Of a stretch of DNA of 64,000 nucleotides, positions 1 through 8,211 are shown one piece after another. The stretch covers positions 372,001-436,000 of the forward strand of contig NZ_JAHDTF010000003.1 of assembly GCF_018531465.1 (NCBI RefSeq), in the 5' to 3' direction. The notes beneath the pieces were generated by a model, which did no database searches, was not told where the DNA came from, and saw only the letters and a list, made by a program, of their open reading frames with translations. The stretch comes from Sphaerisporangium fuscum. Lineage in GTDB: Bacteria > Actinomycetota > Actinomycetes > Streptosporangiales > Streptosporangiaceae. How positions within the stretch are numbered: position 1 is the first letter of the stretch; each line of letters starts with the position of its first letter. The translations under genes and the position numbers were made by a program.

Positions 1-2
1 TC

Positions 3-602
3 ACCGCGCACGTGCTCGACAAGCGGCCGGAGCTGGCGCGCGAGGCGTTGCGCGCCATCGAGCAGACCAGTTCCCGCGCACTGCGGGAGATGCGGGCCAT
101 CCTCGGGGTACTCCGTGACGACGACGGTGACGACGACGGGCGGGTGCCGTATCCCGGGCTGGAGCAGATCGACGAACTGGCCGCCAAGGCACGCGAGGCG
201 GGACTCGATGTCAAGCTCGAGGAGACTTCGCCCGCGGCGCCGTTGCCCAGCGCGGTGGGAAGCGCCGCCTACCGAATCGTTCAGGAATCGATCACCAACG
301 TGGTCCGCCACGTCGGTCCGACACGGGTGACGGTGGCGCTGAACCCCGGGATCGAGGCCTTGGAGATCCGCGTGACCGATGAGGGCCGCCGTGCCGCCCC
401 AGGTCGTGACTGCGCAGATCCGCGTCTGGCGGGACGGCGACCGAGCAGCACGGGCAGCTCGGCCAAGCCCGGCCGCGGGATCGCCGGCATGCGCGAGCGC
501 TGTCAGCTGCTGGGCGGAGAACTCGACGCCGGGCCGATTCCGGACGGCGGGTTCGAAGTCAGGGCACGGCTGCCCCTCGCGCCGGCCGGGTCGCGCCTAT
601 GA
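3..602 (+). CDS. Sensor histidine kinase, NarL/DesK class (5' end outside window)
   Basis: This is the C-terminal part of a two-component sensor kinase; the sensor region and phospho-acceptor His lie left of the window. The visible part starts in the dimerisation helix (RALREMRAILGVLR, residues about 28-41 of the visible frame). It continues into a HATPase_c domain with an N-box (AYRIVQESITNVVRHVG) and a G-box (GRGIAGMRERCQLLGG). The segment between D-box and G-box is Arg/Pro/Ser rich and longer than usual. The stop overlaps the start of the response regulator (ATGA at 599-602), so the two are translationally coupled and surely partners. The stimulus cannot be read from this fragment. Confidence 0.9.
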   Translation, partial: TAHVLDKRPELAREALRAIEQTSSRALREMRAILGVLRDDDGDDDGRVPYPGLEQIDELAAKAREAGLDVKLEETSPAAPLPSAVGSAAYRIVQESITNVVRHVGPTRVTVALNPGIEALEIRVTDEGRRAAPGRDCADPRLAGRRPSSTGSSAKPGRGIAGMRERCQLLGGELDAGPIPDGGFEVRARLPLAPAGSRL

Positions 603-1297
603 ACGCGTCGGCCGCCTCACCGTCGACCAACGCTCCGATCAAGGTGCTGCTCGCCGATGACGAGCGTCTCGTGCGATCCGGGTTCAAGGTCCTGCTCGAC
701 CTCGAGGAGGACATCACCGTAGTGGGGGAGGCCACCGACGGCGCCGAAGCCGTCGAGCGGGCCCGCGCCACCCGTCCCGACGTCGTCCTCATGGACATCC
801 GGATGCCGAAGCTCGACGGGATTCAAGCCGCCGCCCAGATCGCCGGGACGCGGGGGCTGGAGCAGGTCCGAGTCATCATTCTCACCACCTACGACACCGA
901 CGAGTACGTCTTCGACGCCTTGCAGGCCGGTGCCAGCGGCTTCCTGCTCAAAGACGCCGGGCCGGCCGAGCTCCTGCATGCCGTCCGGGTGGTCGCCGCC
1001 GGAGAGGCGCTGCTCGCGCCGCGGATCACCCGGCGCCTCATCGGCCGGTTCACCGCGCAACGCAAAGCCGCCCGGGCCGGGGAGGACCGGCTCGCGGTGC
1101 TGACCGAGCGCGAGCGCGAAGTGCTGGCCCTTGTGGGACAGGGACTGAGCAACCACGAGATCGGTGTCGAGTTGTCTCTCAGCCCGGCGACTGCGCGCAC
1201 TCACGTCAGCCACGCGATGGCGAAACTGGGTGCGCGCGACCGTGCGCAACTGGTCGTCATCGCTTACCGAACAGGACTGGTCGACCCTGCGATGTAA
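599..1297 (+). CDS. Response regulator, NarL/LuxR family
   Basis: A 232-residue two-domain response regulator. The receiver domain has the acidic pocket (LLADDE, residues about 18-23), the phospho-acceptor Asp66 in VVLMDIRMP, the switch Thr in ILTTYD and Lys in LLKDAG. The C-terminal GerE/LuxR helix-turn-helix (LTEREREVLALVGQGLSNHEI onward, residues about 167-225) binds DNA after phosphorylation. The start overlaps the kinase stop. Length and architecture are standard. Targets are unknown and no obvious operator is adjacent. Confidence 0.95.
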   Translation: MNASAASPSTNAPIKVLLADDERLVRSGFKVLLDLEEDITVVGEATDGAEAVERARATRPDVVLMDIRMPKLDGIQAAAQIAGTRGLEQVRVIILTTYDTDEYVFDALQAGASGFLLKDAGPAELLHAVRVVAAGEALLAPRITRRLIGRFTAQRKAARAGEDRLAVLTEREREVLALVGQGLSNHEIGVELSLSPATARTHVSHAMAKLGARDRAQLVVIAYRTGLVDPAM

Positions 1298-1398
1298 GGC
1301 CCGATCATGCCCTGTACCGCGCTCGGCGCCGATGCCCACGACGGATCGGTAATAGATTGGGGCCGGTTGGCCCGGCTGTGGGACGGCGGAGGTTGGCG

Positions 1399-1734
1399 AT
1401 GGCTGACGTGCGGGTCGAGGTCGAGGGCACGACCACCACGATCTGGATGGATCGGCCCGACCGGCGCAACGCCGTGGACGGGCCGATGGCAGCCGAGCTG
1501 CGGGCGGCGTTCGAGGAGTTCGAGGCCGATCCGGGGCAGCGCGTGGCGGTGCTCGCGGGGGCCGGCGGGACGTTCTGCGCCGGTGCCGATCTCACGGCGG
1601 TGAACGATCCGGCCCGCCGGAACGAGCTCGGATGTGATCCTCTCCAAGGAGAGCGGCCGCGACCCGTGTGCCGCGCGTCACCGGTGACTCCCCGGGCGCT
1701 TCCGCCCGGGTGCGAAGACTTCCCCCCACCGTGA
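1399..1734 (+). pseudogene. Enoyl-CoA hydratase (crotonase) N-terminal fragment
   Basis: The first 75 or so codons are clearly crotonase: the A-site strand TTTIWMDRPDRRNAVDG, a helix, and the oxyanion-hole motif GAGGTFCAGADL. Similarity stops after ...LTAVNDPARRNEL, near base 1630. The remaining frame is a Pro/Arg-rich tail with no family resemblance, so about two thirds of the roughly 255-residue enzyme is missing, including the second catalytic Glu region. An 8-bp hairpin follows the break. It is most likely a deletion remnant. A short functional protein is improbable because the trimerisation part of the fold is gone. Confidence 0.75.
1691..1710. terminator. Hairpin CCCGGGCG-CTTC-CGCCCGGG
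   Basis: A perfect 8-bp GC stem closed by a CTTC tetraloop. It lies just downstream of the crotonase remnant and 35 bases before the PI-PLC-like gene. There is no T-tract, as is common for actinomycete terminators. It could also be part of the 5' leader of the next gene. Confidence 0.55.
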
Positions 1735-1744
1735 GGATCCGAGG

Positions 1745-3163
1745 ATGACCCACTCGAGGGCCCTGCCGTCCGTGCTCGCCGTGGCCGCGTCCGTGCTGCT
1801 GGTCGGCGGCAACGCCCGGGCCGACGCGGAGGTGCCGTTACCGTCGGCGGTCTTCCGCGCCACGCACAACAGCTACTCCGGCAACGTCGACGGCGCCAGG
1901 AACTCCATCACCTACCAGCTCGACCACGGCGTCCGCTTCATCGAGCTCGACGTCCACGACAACGGGTACGCGACCGCGCACGACTACGCGATCGGCCACG
2001 ACGCGCCAGGTGATCAGGTCGACCACTCCGGCAACCCGGCTTCGAACCTGCTGCGCGACTGGCTCGACGTGATCGACACGTGGTCCGAGGGCCATCCGGC
2101 CGCCGCTCCGCTCGTCGTCATGTTCGACCTCAAGGACGACCTGACCGACAACCCGTCGTTCGCCGCGGGCAACCTGGGCGCGCTCAACCAGGAGCTCGTC
2201 TCCGTCTTCGGGCCCCGGCTGCTGGCGGCCGAGGACTACCCGGCGACCCCGCCGGCGGTGGACACGCTGCGCGGCCGCGTCCTGCCCCTGCTCTCCGGGA
2301 ACGCCAAGAGCCGCGCGGAGTACAAACGCGACCTCGGCAACTCCCCGGCGGTCGCGCTCAACGCCGCAGGGCAGATCGTCGAGGTGCACGACTCCGGCTC
2401 CGGCACCCTGTGGTACTGGACGGGCACCTACCACGACGGTCGTGTGACCTGGCTGCGCCACGGGAAGTACGACACCGGCCGGACGCCCGCGGTCGCGCTC
2501 AACGACGACGGCGACCTGGTCGAGGTCCACCAGTCCGAGAACGCGACCACGCTGTGGTACCACACCGGGCATCTCGGCGCGGACGGCGAGATCAGCTGGT
2601 CCCCCAGCCGCCAGTACGACAACGGCGTCCTGCCGACGGTCGCGTTCACGAACCCGGCCGGCACCCAGGTGCGCGAGATCCACCGCAGCCAGAGCAACAG
2701 TCAGAACTGGCAGTGGAACGGCGTCCTGAACACCGGGACGTCGACGGTCTCGTGGAGCGGGAACGCCAGGACCTCCGACGCCCGTTTCGACAAGTCCACC
2801 TCGGCCCGCGGCGCGTCGAGCGTGCGCGTGTGGACCGGAGCGGACGGCCCCACCCCCGCACAGACCCTGCGCGTGGACACCGACCGGTTCGCCGGGGACC
2901 GTATCCGCTACCGGCAGGTGGCCTTCGACGAGTTCCAGAAGGGCGACAGCGCCGAGCTCCAGCAGGGGGCCCTCTTCTACGCCGCGCCGGCGACCGAGTC
3001 CGCCTTCATCACCGCGGCCCGGCGGTCAGGGCGGCTGGTGCGCGGCTGGGACTTCGACTCGGCGGACCTGGCGACGTCTCCGCCGGTCGGCTATCCCGCG
3101 ACCAACCACCCCTACGACGCCTGGTACGAGAACCTCCTCACCCGGTCCGGCGCCGTCCAGTGA
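1745..3163 (+). CDS. Secreted PI-PLC X-domain protein with inserted repeat block
   Basis: A 472-residue secreted protein with a Sec signal peptide (LAVAASVLLVGGNARA, cleavage near residue 27). The N-terminal half has phosphatidylinositol-specific phospholipase C X-domain motifs: catalytic-type His in ATHNSYSG, metal/base region FIELDVHDNG, and the second His region in IGHDAPGD. From about residue 197 the TIM-barrel fold is interrupted by three repeats of the form PAVALN-G-LVEVH-S---LWYWTG, about 45-50 residues each, resembling bladed-propeller or lectin-like units. The PI-PLC C-terminal strand region then resumes (ADLATSPPVGYPATNHPYDAWY). Likely a secreted phospholipase or glycophosphodiesterase with an embedded binding module. 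Substrate not determinable. A GAGGATCCGAGG stretch just upstream supplies the RBS. Confidence 0.8.
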   Translation: MTHSRALPSVLAVAASVLLVGGNARADAEVPLPSAVFRATHNSYSGNVDGARNSITYQLDHGVRFIELDVHDNGYATAHDYAIGHDAPGDQVDHSGNPASNLLRDWLDVIDTWSEGHPAAAPLVVMFDLKDDLTDNPSFAAGNLGALNQELVSVFGPRLLAAEDYPATPPAVDTLRGRVLPLLSGNAKSRAEYKRDLGNSPAVALNAAGQIVEVHDSGSGTLWYWTGTYHDGRVTWLRHGKYDTGRTPAVALNDDGDLVEVHQSENATTLWYHTGHLGADGEISWSPSRQYDNGVLPTVAFTNPAGTQVREIHRSQSNSQNWQWNGVLNTGTSTVSWSGNARTSDARFDKSTSARGASSVRVWTGADGPTPAQTLRVDTDRFAGDRIRYRQVAFDEFQKGDSAELQQGALFYAAPATESAFITAARRSGRLVRGWDFDSADLATSPPVGYPATNHPYDAWYENLLTRSGAVQ

Positions 3164-3173
3164 CGCCGGCGAT

Positions 3174-3210
3174 CCCTTCGGGCGGCCGCGCGACGCGGTC
3201 GCCCGAGGGG
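3174..3210. terminator. Bidirectional terminator between convergent genes
   Basis: Arms 3174-3184 and 3200-3210 pair over 11 bp with one G-T wobble and a 15-nt loop. It sits between the PI-PLC-like gene (+) and the M55 aminopeptidase gene (-), 10 bases after the first stop and 20 bases after the second, so it can serve both. Confidence 0.7.
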
Positions 3211-3229
3211 TGGGAGCCCGAGCGACGGG

Positions 3230-4075
3230 CTAACGGCGGTCCAGCAGCGGCAGGCGGGATCTGGCGGCCAGGGCGGCGGCGCAGTACCACACGTTGATCA
3301 GCCCCATCAGCCGGCGCAGGTCGGCGACCTCGCAGGTCACCGTGTGCTCGTCGACGCGTTCGGCTCCGGGGACGTCCGCCGCGGCCTCGGCGGCCGTCGG
3401 GATCTGGAACCCGGCCGTCAGCACGAGGCGGCCGGGGATCTCGACCGGGCGGAGCGAACCCGCGCGCCGCACCGCCTCGGCCGCCGCCGCACGGATGAGC
3501 TCCTGCGCCTTCCTCGGGTGCAGGGTGTCGGCGGCGGTGTACCCCTCGGCCTTCTTGACGGCCGCGGTGACCACGCCGGGGAATCGTTTCCCGGCCACCG
3601 CGCAGATCTGGACGTCACCGGTCACCAGCCCGACGGGGACGCCGTGCTCGGCGGCCAGAAGGGCGTTGACCTCGGCCTCCGAGACGATCTGGTCGTTGAG
3701 CCGCAGCCAGCTGAAGAACGAGGAGAAGCTGTGCGCGAGCACGCCGGGGCAACCCCCCGCCGCGTGGTAGCCCACGAACAGCGCCACCCCGTGGTCCCCG
3801 TCGAGCCCGTGCGCCATGCACTGCGCCTTCGGGCTGCCGGTGATCAGCCGGGCACGCTCGTCCAACCCGTCCTGCAGGAAGTTGTCCATCGTCCCGTGGC
3901 TGTCGTTGACGACGACCGAGTCGGCCCCGGCGTCGAACGCGCCCGCGATCGCCGCGTTCGCCTCGCCCGTCATCAACTCCTGCGAGCGCGGGTAGTTGTG
4001 ACCGCCGCGCACGATCTGGTCGACCGTGGCGATCCCGGCGATCCCCTCCATGTCGACGGAGATGTAGACGTCCAT
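3230..4075 (-). CDS. dppA: M55 family D-aminopeptidase (DppA-like)
   Basis: A 281-residue zinc peptidase of the DppA/M55 family, which removes N-terminal D-amino acids such as D-Ala from short peptides. Visible metal-site motifs are DMEG near the N-terminus (SVDMEGIAG, residues 7-15), NDSHGTMDN, FVGYHAAGG and the conserved SEAEVNALLA helix. I chose the ATG at 4075 because it opens directly on the family N-terminus MDVYISVDMEG and is preceded by GGAAGGAG; an upstream extension to 4207 lacks family resemblance. The gene is divergent from a serine hydrolase and dipeptide transporter, as in Bacillus dpp loci, which suggests recycling of D-Ala-containing muropeptides. Confidence 0.93.
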   Translation of the reverse strand: MDVYISVDMEGIAGIATVDQIVRGGHNYPRSQELMTGEANAAIAGAFDAGADSVVVNDSHGTMDNFLQDGLDERARLITGSPKAQCMAHGLDGDHGVALFVGYHAAGGCPGVLAHSFSSFFSWLRLNDQIVSEAEVNALLAAEHGVPVGLVTGDVQICAVAGKRFPGVVTAAVKKAEGYTAADTLHPRKAQELIRAAAAEAVRRAGSLRPVEIPGRLVLTAGFQIPTAAEAAADVPGAERVDEHTVTCEVADLRRLMGLINVWYCAAALAARSRLPLLDRR

Positions 4076-4264
4076 CCGGCTCCTTCCAGCGTCCTGCCGA
4101 GCGATCCCCTCTGAGGATTCGGCCGTGGCCGCAGCGGTGTCTTCGGAGCGCCGCACATGGAGCGGCCGGTTTTTTCGTACCGCAGGACGAACTGTGGTCC
4201 CCGTCACGATGCCTAATGTTCACCCACTCGGCGGCGGAGCGCCGCTTCGACGGAGGTGATCAGG

Positions 4265-5626
4265 GTGGACGCGCAGAAGCTGCAGGAAAGGCTCGCCGAG
4301 ACGGCCCGGGAGCACGGCATCCCCGGCCTGGTCATCGCCGTCCAGCGGGATGAGGAGATCGTCGAGGCGGCGCACGGCGTACTCGACAAGGAGTTCAACT
4401 ATCCGGTGACCACCGACTCGATCTTCCAGACCGGGTCGATCACCAAGGTCTGGACCGCGACCCTGCTCATGCAGCTGGTCGACGAGGGCCTGGTGGACCT
4501 GGACGCCCCGGTGGCCCGCTACCTGCCCGGTTTCCGGGTCGCCGACGAGACGGTGAGCGCAACGGTCACCGTACGACAGCTGCTCTGCCACGTCGGTGGC
4601 TTCGAGGGCGACATCTTCGACGACCACGGGCCCGGCGACGACGCCGTCGAGCGGTACGTGGCCTGCCTGGCCGGCCCCGCGACGCAGCTGTTCCCGAACG
4701 GGACCATGTGGTCGTACTGCAACAGCGGGTATGTGGTGCTCGGCCGGATCGTCGAGGTGCTCACCGGCCTGACCTGGGAGGCGGCGCTCCGCGAGCGCAT
4801 CGCCCTCCCGCTGGGCATGACGCATGTCGTGACCTCGCCGGCCGAGGCGATCAGGCACCGGGTGGCCATGGGGCACGTGACGGGTCCGGACGGCGACGTC
4901 GTCAAGGCCCCCATCTGGGCCATGCCGCGATCCAACGCCCCCGCGGGCTCGACCCTCACCCTCACCGCCCGCGACCAGCTCCGCTTCGCAAAAATGCACC
5001 TCAGCGGCGGTGTAGCGCCGGACGGGACGCGGGTGCTCTCCGAGGAGAGCGTCCGCGCGATGCGGGAACCGCAGGTCGCCGTCCCCGTGACCGGGACGCT
5101 CGGCGACCACTGGGGGCTCGGCTGGGAGCTGTTCGAGTGCGAGGGCGGCCAGGTCATCGGCCACGACGGTGGGACGGTCGGCCAGCTGTCGCTGCTGCGT
5201 GTCGTCCCCGGGAAGGACGTCGCCGTCGCCGTCCTCACCAACGGGGGCGCGTTCTTCGGCCTGCACGCGCTGGTCACCGAGCTGCTGGACGAACTGGCCG
5301 GGGTGAGGTTGCCGCCGTTGCACGTCCCGCCCGCCGAACCGGCCGCCGTCGACACGGGCTACTTCACCGGCCGGTACGAGTCGGGGACGCTCGGCGCCGA
5401 GGTGACCGAGACCGATGAGGGTCTGTCGGTGGTCGTACGGCCCTTGGGAGCCGCCGCCGCGTTGCACGGCGAAGGCCCGCTGAGCAGCGACGTCATGGTG
5501 CCGCTGGACGCCCGCACTCTCGTCGGCGTCGAGCCGCAGGACGGTCGGCATGTGACGTACACCTTCCTCGGTGACGGCGAGAAGGCCCGCTTCCTGCACC
5601 TGGGGCGCGCCGTTCCCCGTGTCTGA
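4265..5626 (+). CDS. Class C beta-lactamase-fold serine hydrolase (DD-peptidase/esterase type)
   Basis: A 453-residue member of the penicillin-binding-protein-like serine hydrolases (Beta-lactamase family, PF00144). The catalytic SxxK is SITK in FQTGSITKVWTATLL. The YxN-like motif is YCNSGY, and the third motif is HDGG (HxG-type) in GHDGGTVGQ. There is no signal peptide, so it is probably cytoplasmic. The GTG at 4265 is preferred over 4256 because GGAGG at 4252-4256 then has normal spacing. It lies upstream of a peptide ABC importer and divergent from the D-aminopeptidase. A role in cutting imported D-amino-acid peptides is a reasonable inference; an esterase role cannot be excluded. Confidence 0.85.
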   Translation: MDAQKLQERLAETAREHGIPGLVIAVQRDEEIVEAAHGVLDKEFNYPVTTDSIFQTGSITKVWTATLLMQLVDEGLVDLDAPVARYLPGFRVADETVSATVTVRQLLCHVGGFEGDIFDDHGPGDDAVERYVACLAGPATQLFPNGTMWSYCNSGYVVLGRIVEVLTGLTWEAALRERIALPLGMTHVVTSPAEAIRHRVAMGHVTGPDGDVVKAPIWAMPRSNAPAGSTLTLTARDQLRFAKMHLSGGVAPDGTRVLSEESVRAMREPQVAVPVTGTLGDHWGLGWELFECEGGQVIGHDGGTVGQLSLLRVVPGKDVAVAVLTNGGAFFGLHALVTELLDELAGVRLPPLHVPPAEPAAVDTGYFTGRYESGTLGAEVTETDEGLSVVVRPLGAAAALHGEGPLSSDVMVPLDARTLVGVEPQDGRHVTYTFLGDGEKARFLHLGRAVPRV

Positions 5627-5681
5627 CCCATGTCCGCCCGACGGTGCCAGGGCTCGCGGCCCCGCCAGCGAGGAGCGAAAG

Positions 5682-7256
5682 ATGAGAAGAAGTACCACTG
5701 GCATGGCCGCCGCGGTCGCCGCGCTCGGGCTCGCCGCGACCGGATGCGGCGACGGGAGTTCGGCCGGGGCCCAGAGCGGCGGGGGCGGCACCGTCACCAT
5801 CGCGATCTCCGCCGACCCGGGGAGCCTCGCCCCGCTCACCACGCTGGCGAGCACGGCGCTCTTCCTCAACACCTACGCCTACGACACGCTCGTCCACGTC
5901 GCGCAGGACGGATCCCTCGTCAGCGGGGTGGCCGAGAAGTGGACCGCCACCACCACCTCCGCCCAGTTCACCCTCAAGTCCGGGGTGACCTGCGAGGACG
6001 GCTCGCCGCTGGCGGCCTCGGACGTGGCCGCCGAGTACAACTACATCGCCGCCCCCAAGAACCAGTCGCCGCTGCTCGGGCTCTCGGTGCCGCAGACGGC
6101 CACCGCCTCGGCCGACGACGCGGCCCGAACGGTGTCGGTGAAGACCACCAAGCCGGCGCCGTTCATCCTGGAGATGACCAGCCTGCTCCCTCTGGTCTGC
6201 AAGAAGGGGCTCGCCGATCCCAAGGCGCTGGCCCGCGCCTCGAACGCCTCCGGCCCGTACCGCCTGGCCGAGGCCGTCCCGGGCGACCACTACACCTACG
6301 TCAAGCGGTCCGGCTACACCTGGGGCCCCGGCGGTGCCCCTGCGACCGGGATGCCCGACAAGGTGACCTTCAAGGTGGTGGCCAACGAGTCCACCGCCAC
6401 CAACCTGCTGCTGTCGGGCGACGTCAACGTGGTGCAGGTGAACGGCTCGGATCGGCAGCGGCTGGCCGCGGCCCAGGTGCTGCAGCGGAGCGTCCGGCAG
6501 ACGCTCGGGCAGTTGCTGTTCAACGAGGCGCCCGGCCATCCGACCGCCGACCCCGCCGTCCGGCGGGCCCTGGTCACCGCCGTCGACCTCAAGCAGATCG
6601 GGTCCGTCGCGGCCAACGGCCAGAACGAGCCGCCCACCAACCTCGGAGTGGTCAAGCCGACGCCGTGCACCGGCGACTCGGTGACCGGGAACGTCCCCGG
6701 CCGCGACACCGCGCAGGCCGCGGCGGCCCTCACCTCCGCCGGATGGACCAAGACGGGCGACCAGTGGACCAAGGACGGCAGGACGCTCACGGTCACGTTG
6801 CCGCACCCGACCAACCTCGGCCCGCAGGTGCTGGCCGCCGTCGAGCTCGCCGTCCAGCAGTGGACGGCGTTCGGCGTGAAGGTGACGCCCAAGCCCGTGA
6901 CCCCCGCGACGGTCACCAGCACCATGATGTCCGACGGCTGGGACATGGCCTGGCTGCCGATCAACGTGTACCTGCCCGACCAGCTGACCCGCTTCTACGA
7001 CGGGCCACGGCCTCCGCAGGGCACCAACTTCGGTGGCATCGCCAATCCCGACTACAAGCGGCTCACCGCCCAGGCGTCCGCCAAGCAGGGCACCGCGGGG
7101 TGCGAGCTGTGGACCGCCGCGGAGAGCGCGCTGATCAAGCGGCTGGACGTGGTGCCGTTCGCGACGTTGTCGCAGACCTTCTACGGCAAGGGGGTGTCGT
7201 TCCAGATCGACGGCGCCGGCGTCGTCCCGCAGACCCTGCGAAGGACGGCCGGATGA
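5682..7256 (+). CDS. Peptide ABC transporter substrate-binding lipoprotein (family 5)
   Basis: A 524-residue extracytoplasmic solute-binding protein of the DppA/OppA type. The lipoprotein signal has an LAATGC lipobox (Cys at about residue 22) followed by a Ser/Gly-rich linker. The SBP_bac_5 body opens with TVTIAISADPGSLAPL and has the conserved YDTLVHVAQDGSLVSGVAEKW region. The start ATG at 5682 follows GAGGAGCGAAAG. Its stop overlaps the permease start (ATGATGA). It captures oligopeptides or related compounds for the downstream permeases; given the neighbours, D-Ala-containing peptides are the best guess. Confidence 0.93.
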   Translation: MRRSTTGMAAAVAALGLAATGCGDGSSAGAQSGGGGTVTIAISADPGSLAPLTTLASTALFLNTYAYDTLVHVAQDGSLVSGVAEKWTATTTSAQFTLKSGVTCEDGSPLAASDVAAEYNYIAAPKNQSPLLGLSVPQTATASADDAARTVSVKTTKPAPFILEMTSLLPLVCKKGLADPKALARASNASGPYRLAEAVPGDHYTYVKRSGYTWGPGGAPATGMPDKVTFKVVANESTATNLLLSGDVNVVQVNGSDRQRLAAAQVLQRSVRQTLGQLLFNEAPGHPTADPAVRRALVTAVDLKQIGSVAANGQNEPPTNLGVVKPTPCTGDSVTGNVPGRDTAQAAAALTSAGWTKTGDQWTKDGRTLTVTLPHPTNLGPQVLAAVELAVQQWTAFGVKVTPKPVTPATVTSTMMSDGWDMAWLPINVYLPDQLTRFYDGPRPPQGTNFGGIANPDYKRLTAQASAKQGTAGCELWTAAESALIKRLDVVPFATLSQTFYGKGVSFQIDGAGVVPQTLRRTAG

Positions 7257-8209
7257 TGAGGGCCCACCCCTGGGTCGCGTTCGCGGTCCGCCGGGCCGGG
7301 CGGCTGGTCGTGTCGCTGCTGGTCCTGGTCACCGCGTCCTTCGCGATGATCCACCTGGTCCCCGGGGACCCGGTGCGGGCGGCGCTCGGCACGACCGCCG
7401 ACCCGCAGCTGGTCGCCGCCCGCAGGCACGCGCTCGGACTCGACCAGCCGCTGCTCACCCAGTACTGGAACTTCATCTCCGGCCTGCTGCGCTTCAGGCT
7501 GGGCGAGTCGATCAGCGTCGACCTCCCCGTGTCGCAGATCATCTCGACCCGGCTGCCGGCCACGCTGCAGATCGCGGTACCGGCCTTCGTCCTCATCATG
7601 GCGCTCGCGATCCCCGTCGGGATGACGGCGGCCGTGCTGACCCGAGAGGGCCGCAGGCGGCGCGGCGAGCTCGCCTTCACCGCGGTCACCGGCGTCTTCG
7701 GCGCGGTGCCGGAGTTCCTGCTCGCCGTCGGCCTGGTCGCCCTGTTCGCGGTGGCGTTCCCGCTCCTGCCGGTGGCCTCGCGCGGCGGCCCCTCGTCGTA
7801 CGTCCTGCCGATCCTCTCCCTCACGCTCATCCCGGCCGCGGCCCTGTCCCGGATCGTCAGGGTGGAGGCGCTGCGGGTGCTCGGCGAGGACTACATGCGC
7901 ACCGCGCGGGCCAAACGGCTGCCCGCCAGGCTGGTCTACCTGCGGCACGCCCTGCCCAACCTCCTCACCTCCTCGCTCACCCTGGGCGGCCTGCTGTTCA
8001 CCTCGCTGATCGCCGGGACCGTCCTGATCGAGAACGTCTTCGCCTGGCCGGGCCTGGGCACCTCCATCGTCCAGGCGATCACGCAGAAGGACTATCCGCT
8101 GGTGCAGGGCGTGGTCCTGGTGTACGGGGTCGCGGCGCTGCTGCTGACCTTCCTCGTCGACCTCGCCGTGGCCGTCGCCGACCCCCATTCCACGATCCGC
8201 GGGAGCTGA
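7253..8209 (+). CDS. Peptide ABC transporter permease (DppB-like)
   Basis: A 318-residue inner-membrane permease with six predicted helices. The N-terminal signature FAMIHLVPGDPVRAALG is typical of the DppB/OppB subunit. The EAA coupling loop lies in EDYMRTARAKRLPARLVYLRHALPN. Two ATG codons (7253, 7256) are in frame; the first overlaps the lipoprotein stop. It forms the translocation pore with the permease half of the next gene. Confidence 0.95.
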   Translation: MMRAHPWVAFAVRRAGRLVVSLLVLVTASFAMIHLVPGDPVRAALGTTADPQLVAARRHALGLDQPLLTQYWNFISGLLRFRLGESISVDLPVSQIISTRLPATLQIAVPAFVLIMALAIPVGMTAAVLTREGRRRRGELAFTAVTGVFGAVPEFLLAVGLVALFAVAFPLLPVASRGGPSSYVLPILSLTLIPAAALSRIVRVEALRVLGEDYMRTARAKRLPARLVYLRHALPNLLTSSLTLGGLLFTSLIAGTVLIENVFAWPGLGTSIVQAITQKDYPLVQGVVLVYGVAALLLTFLVDLAVAVADPHSTIRGS

Positions 8210-8211
8210 CG

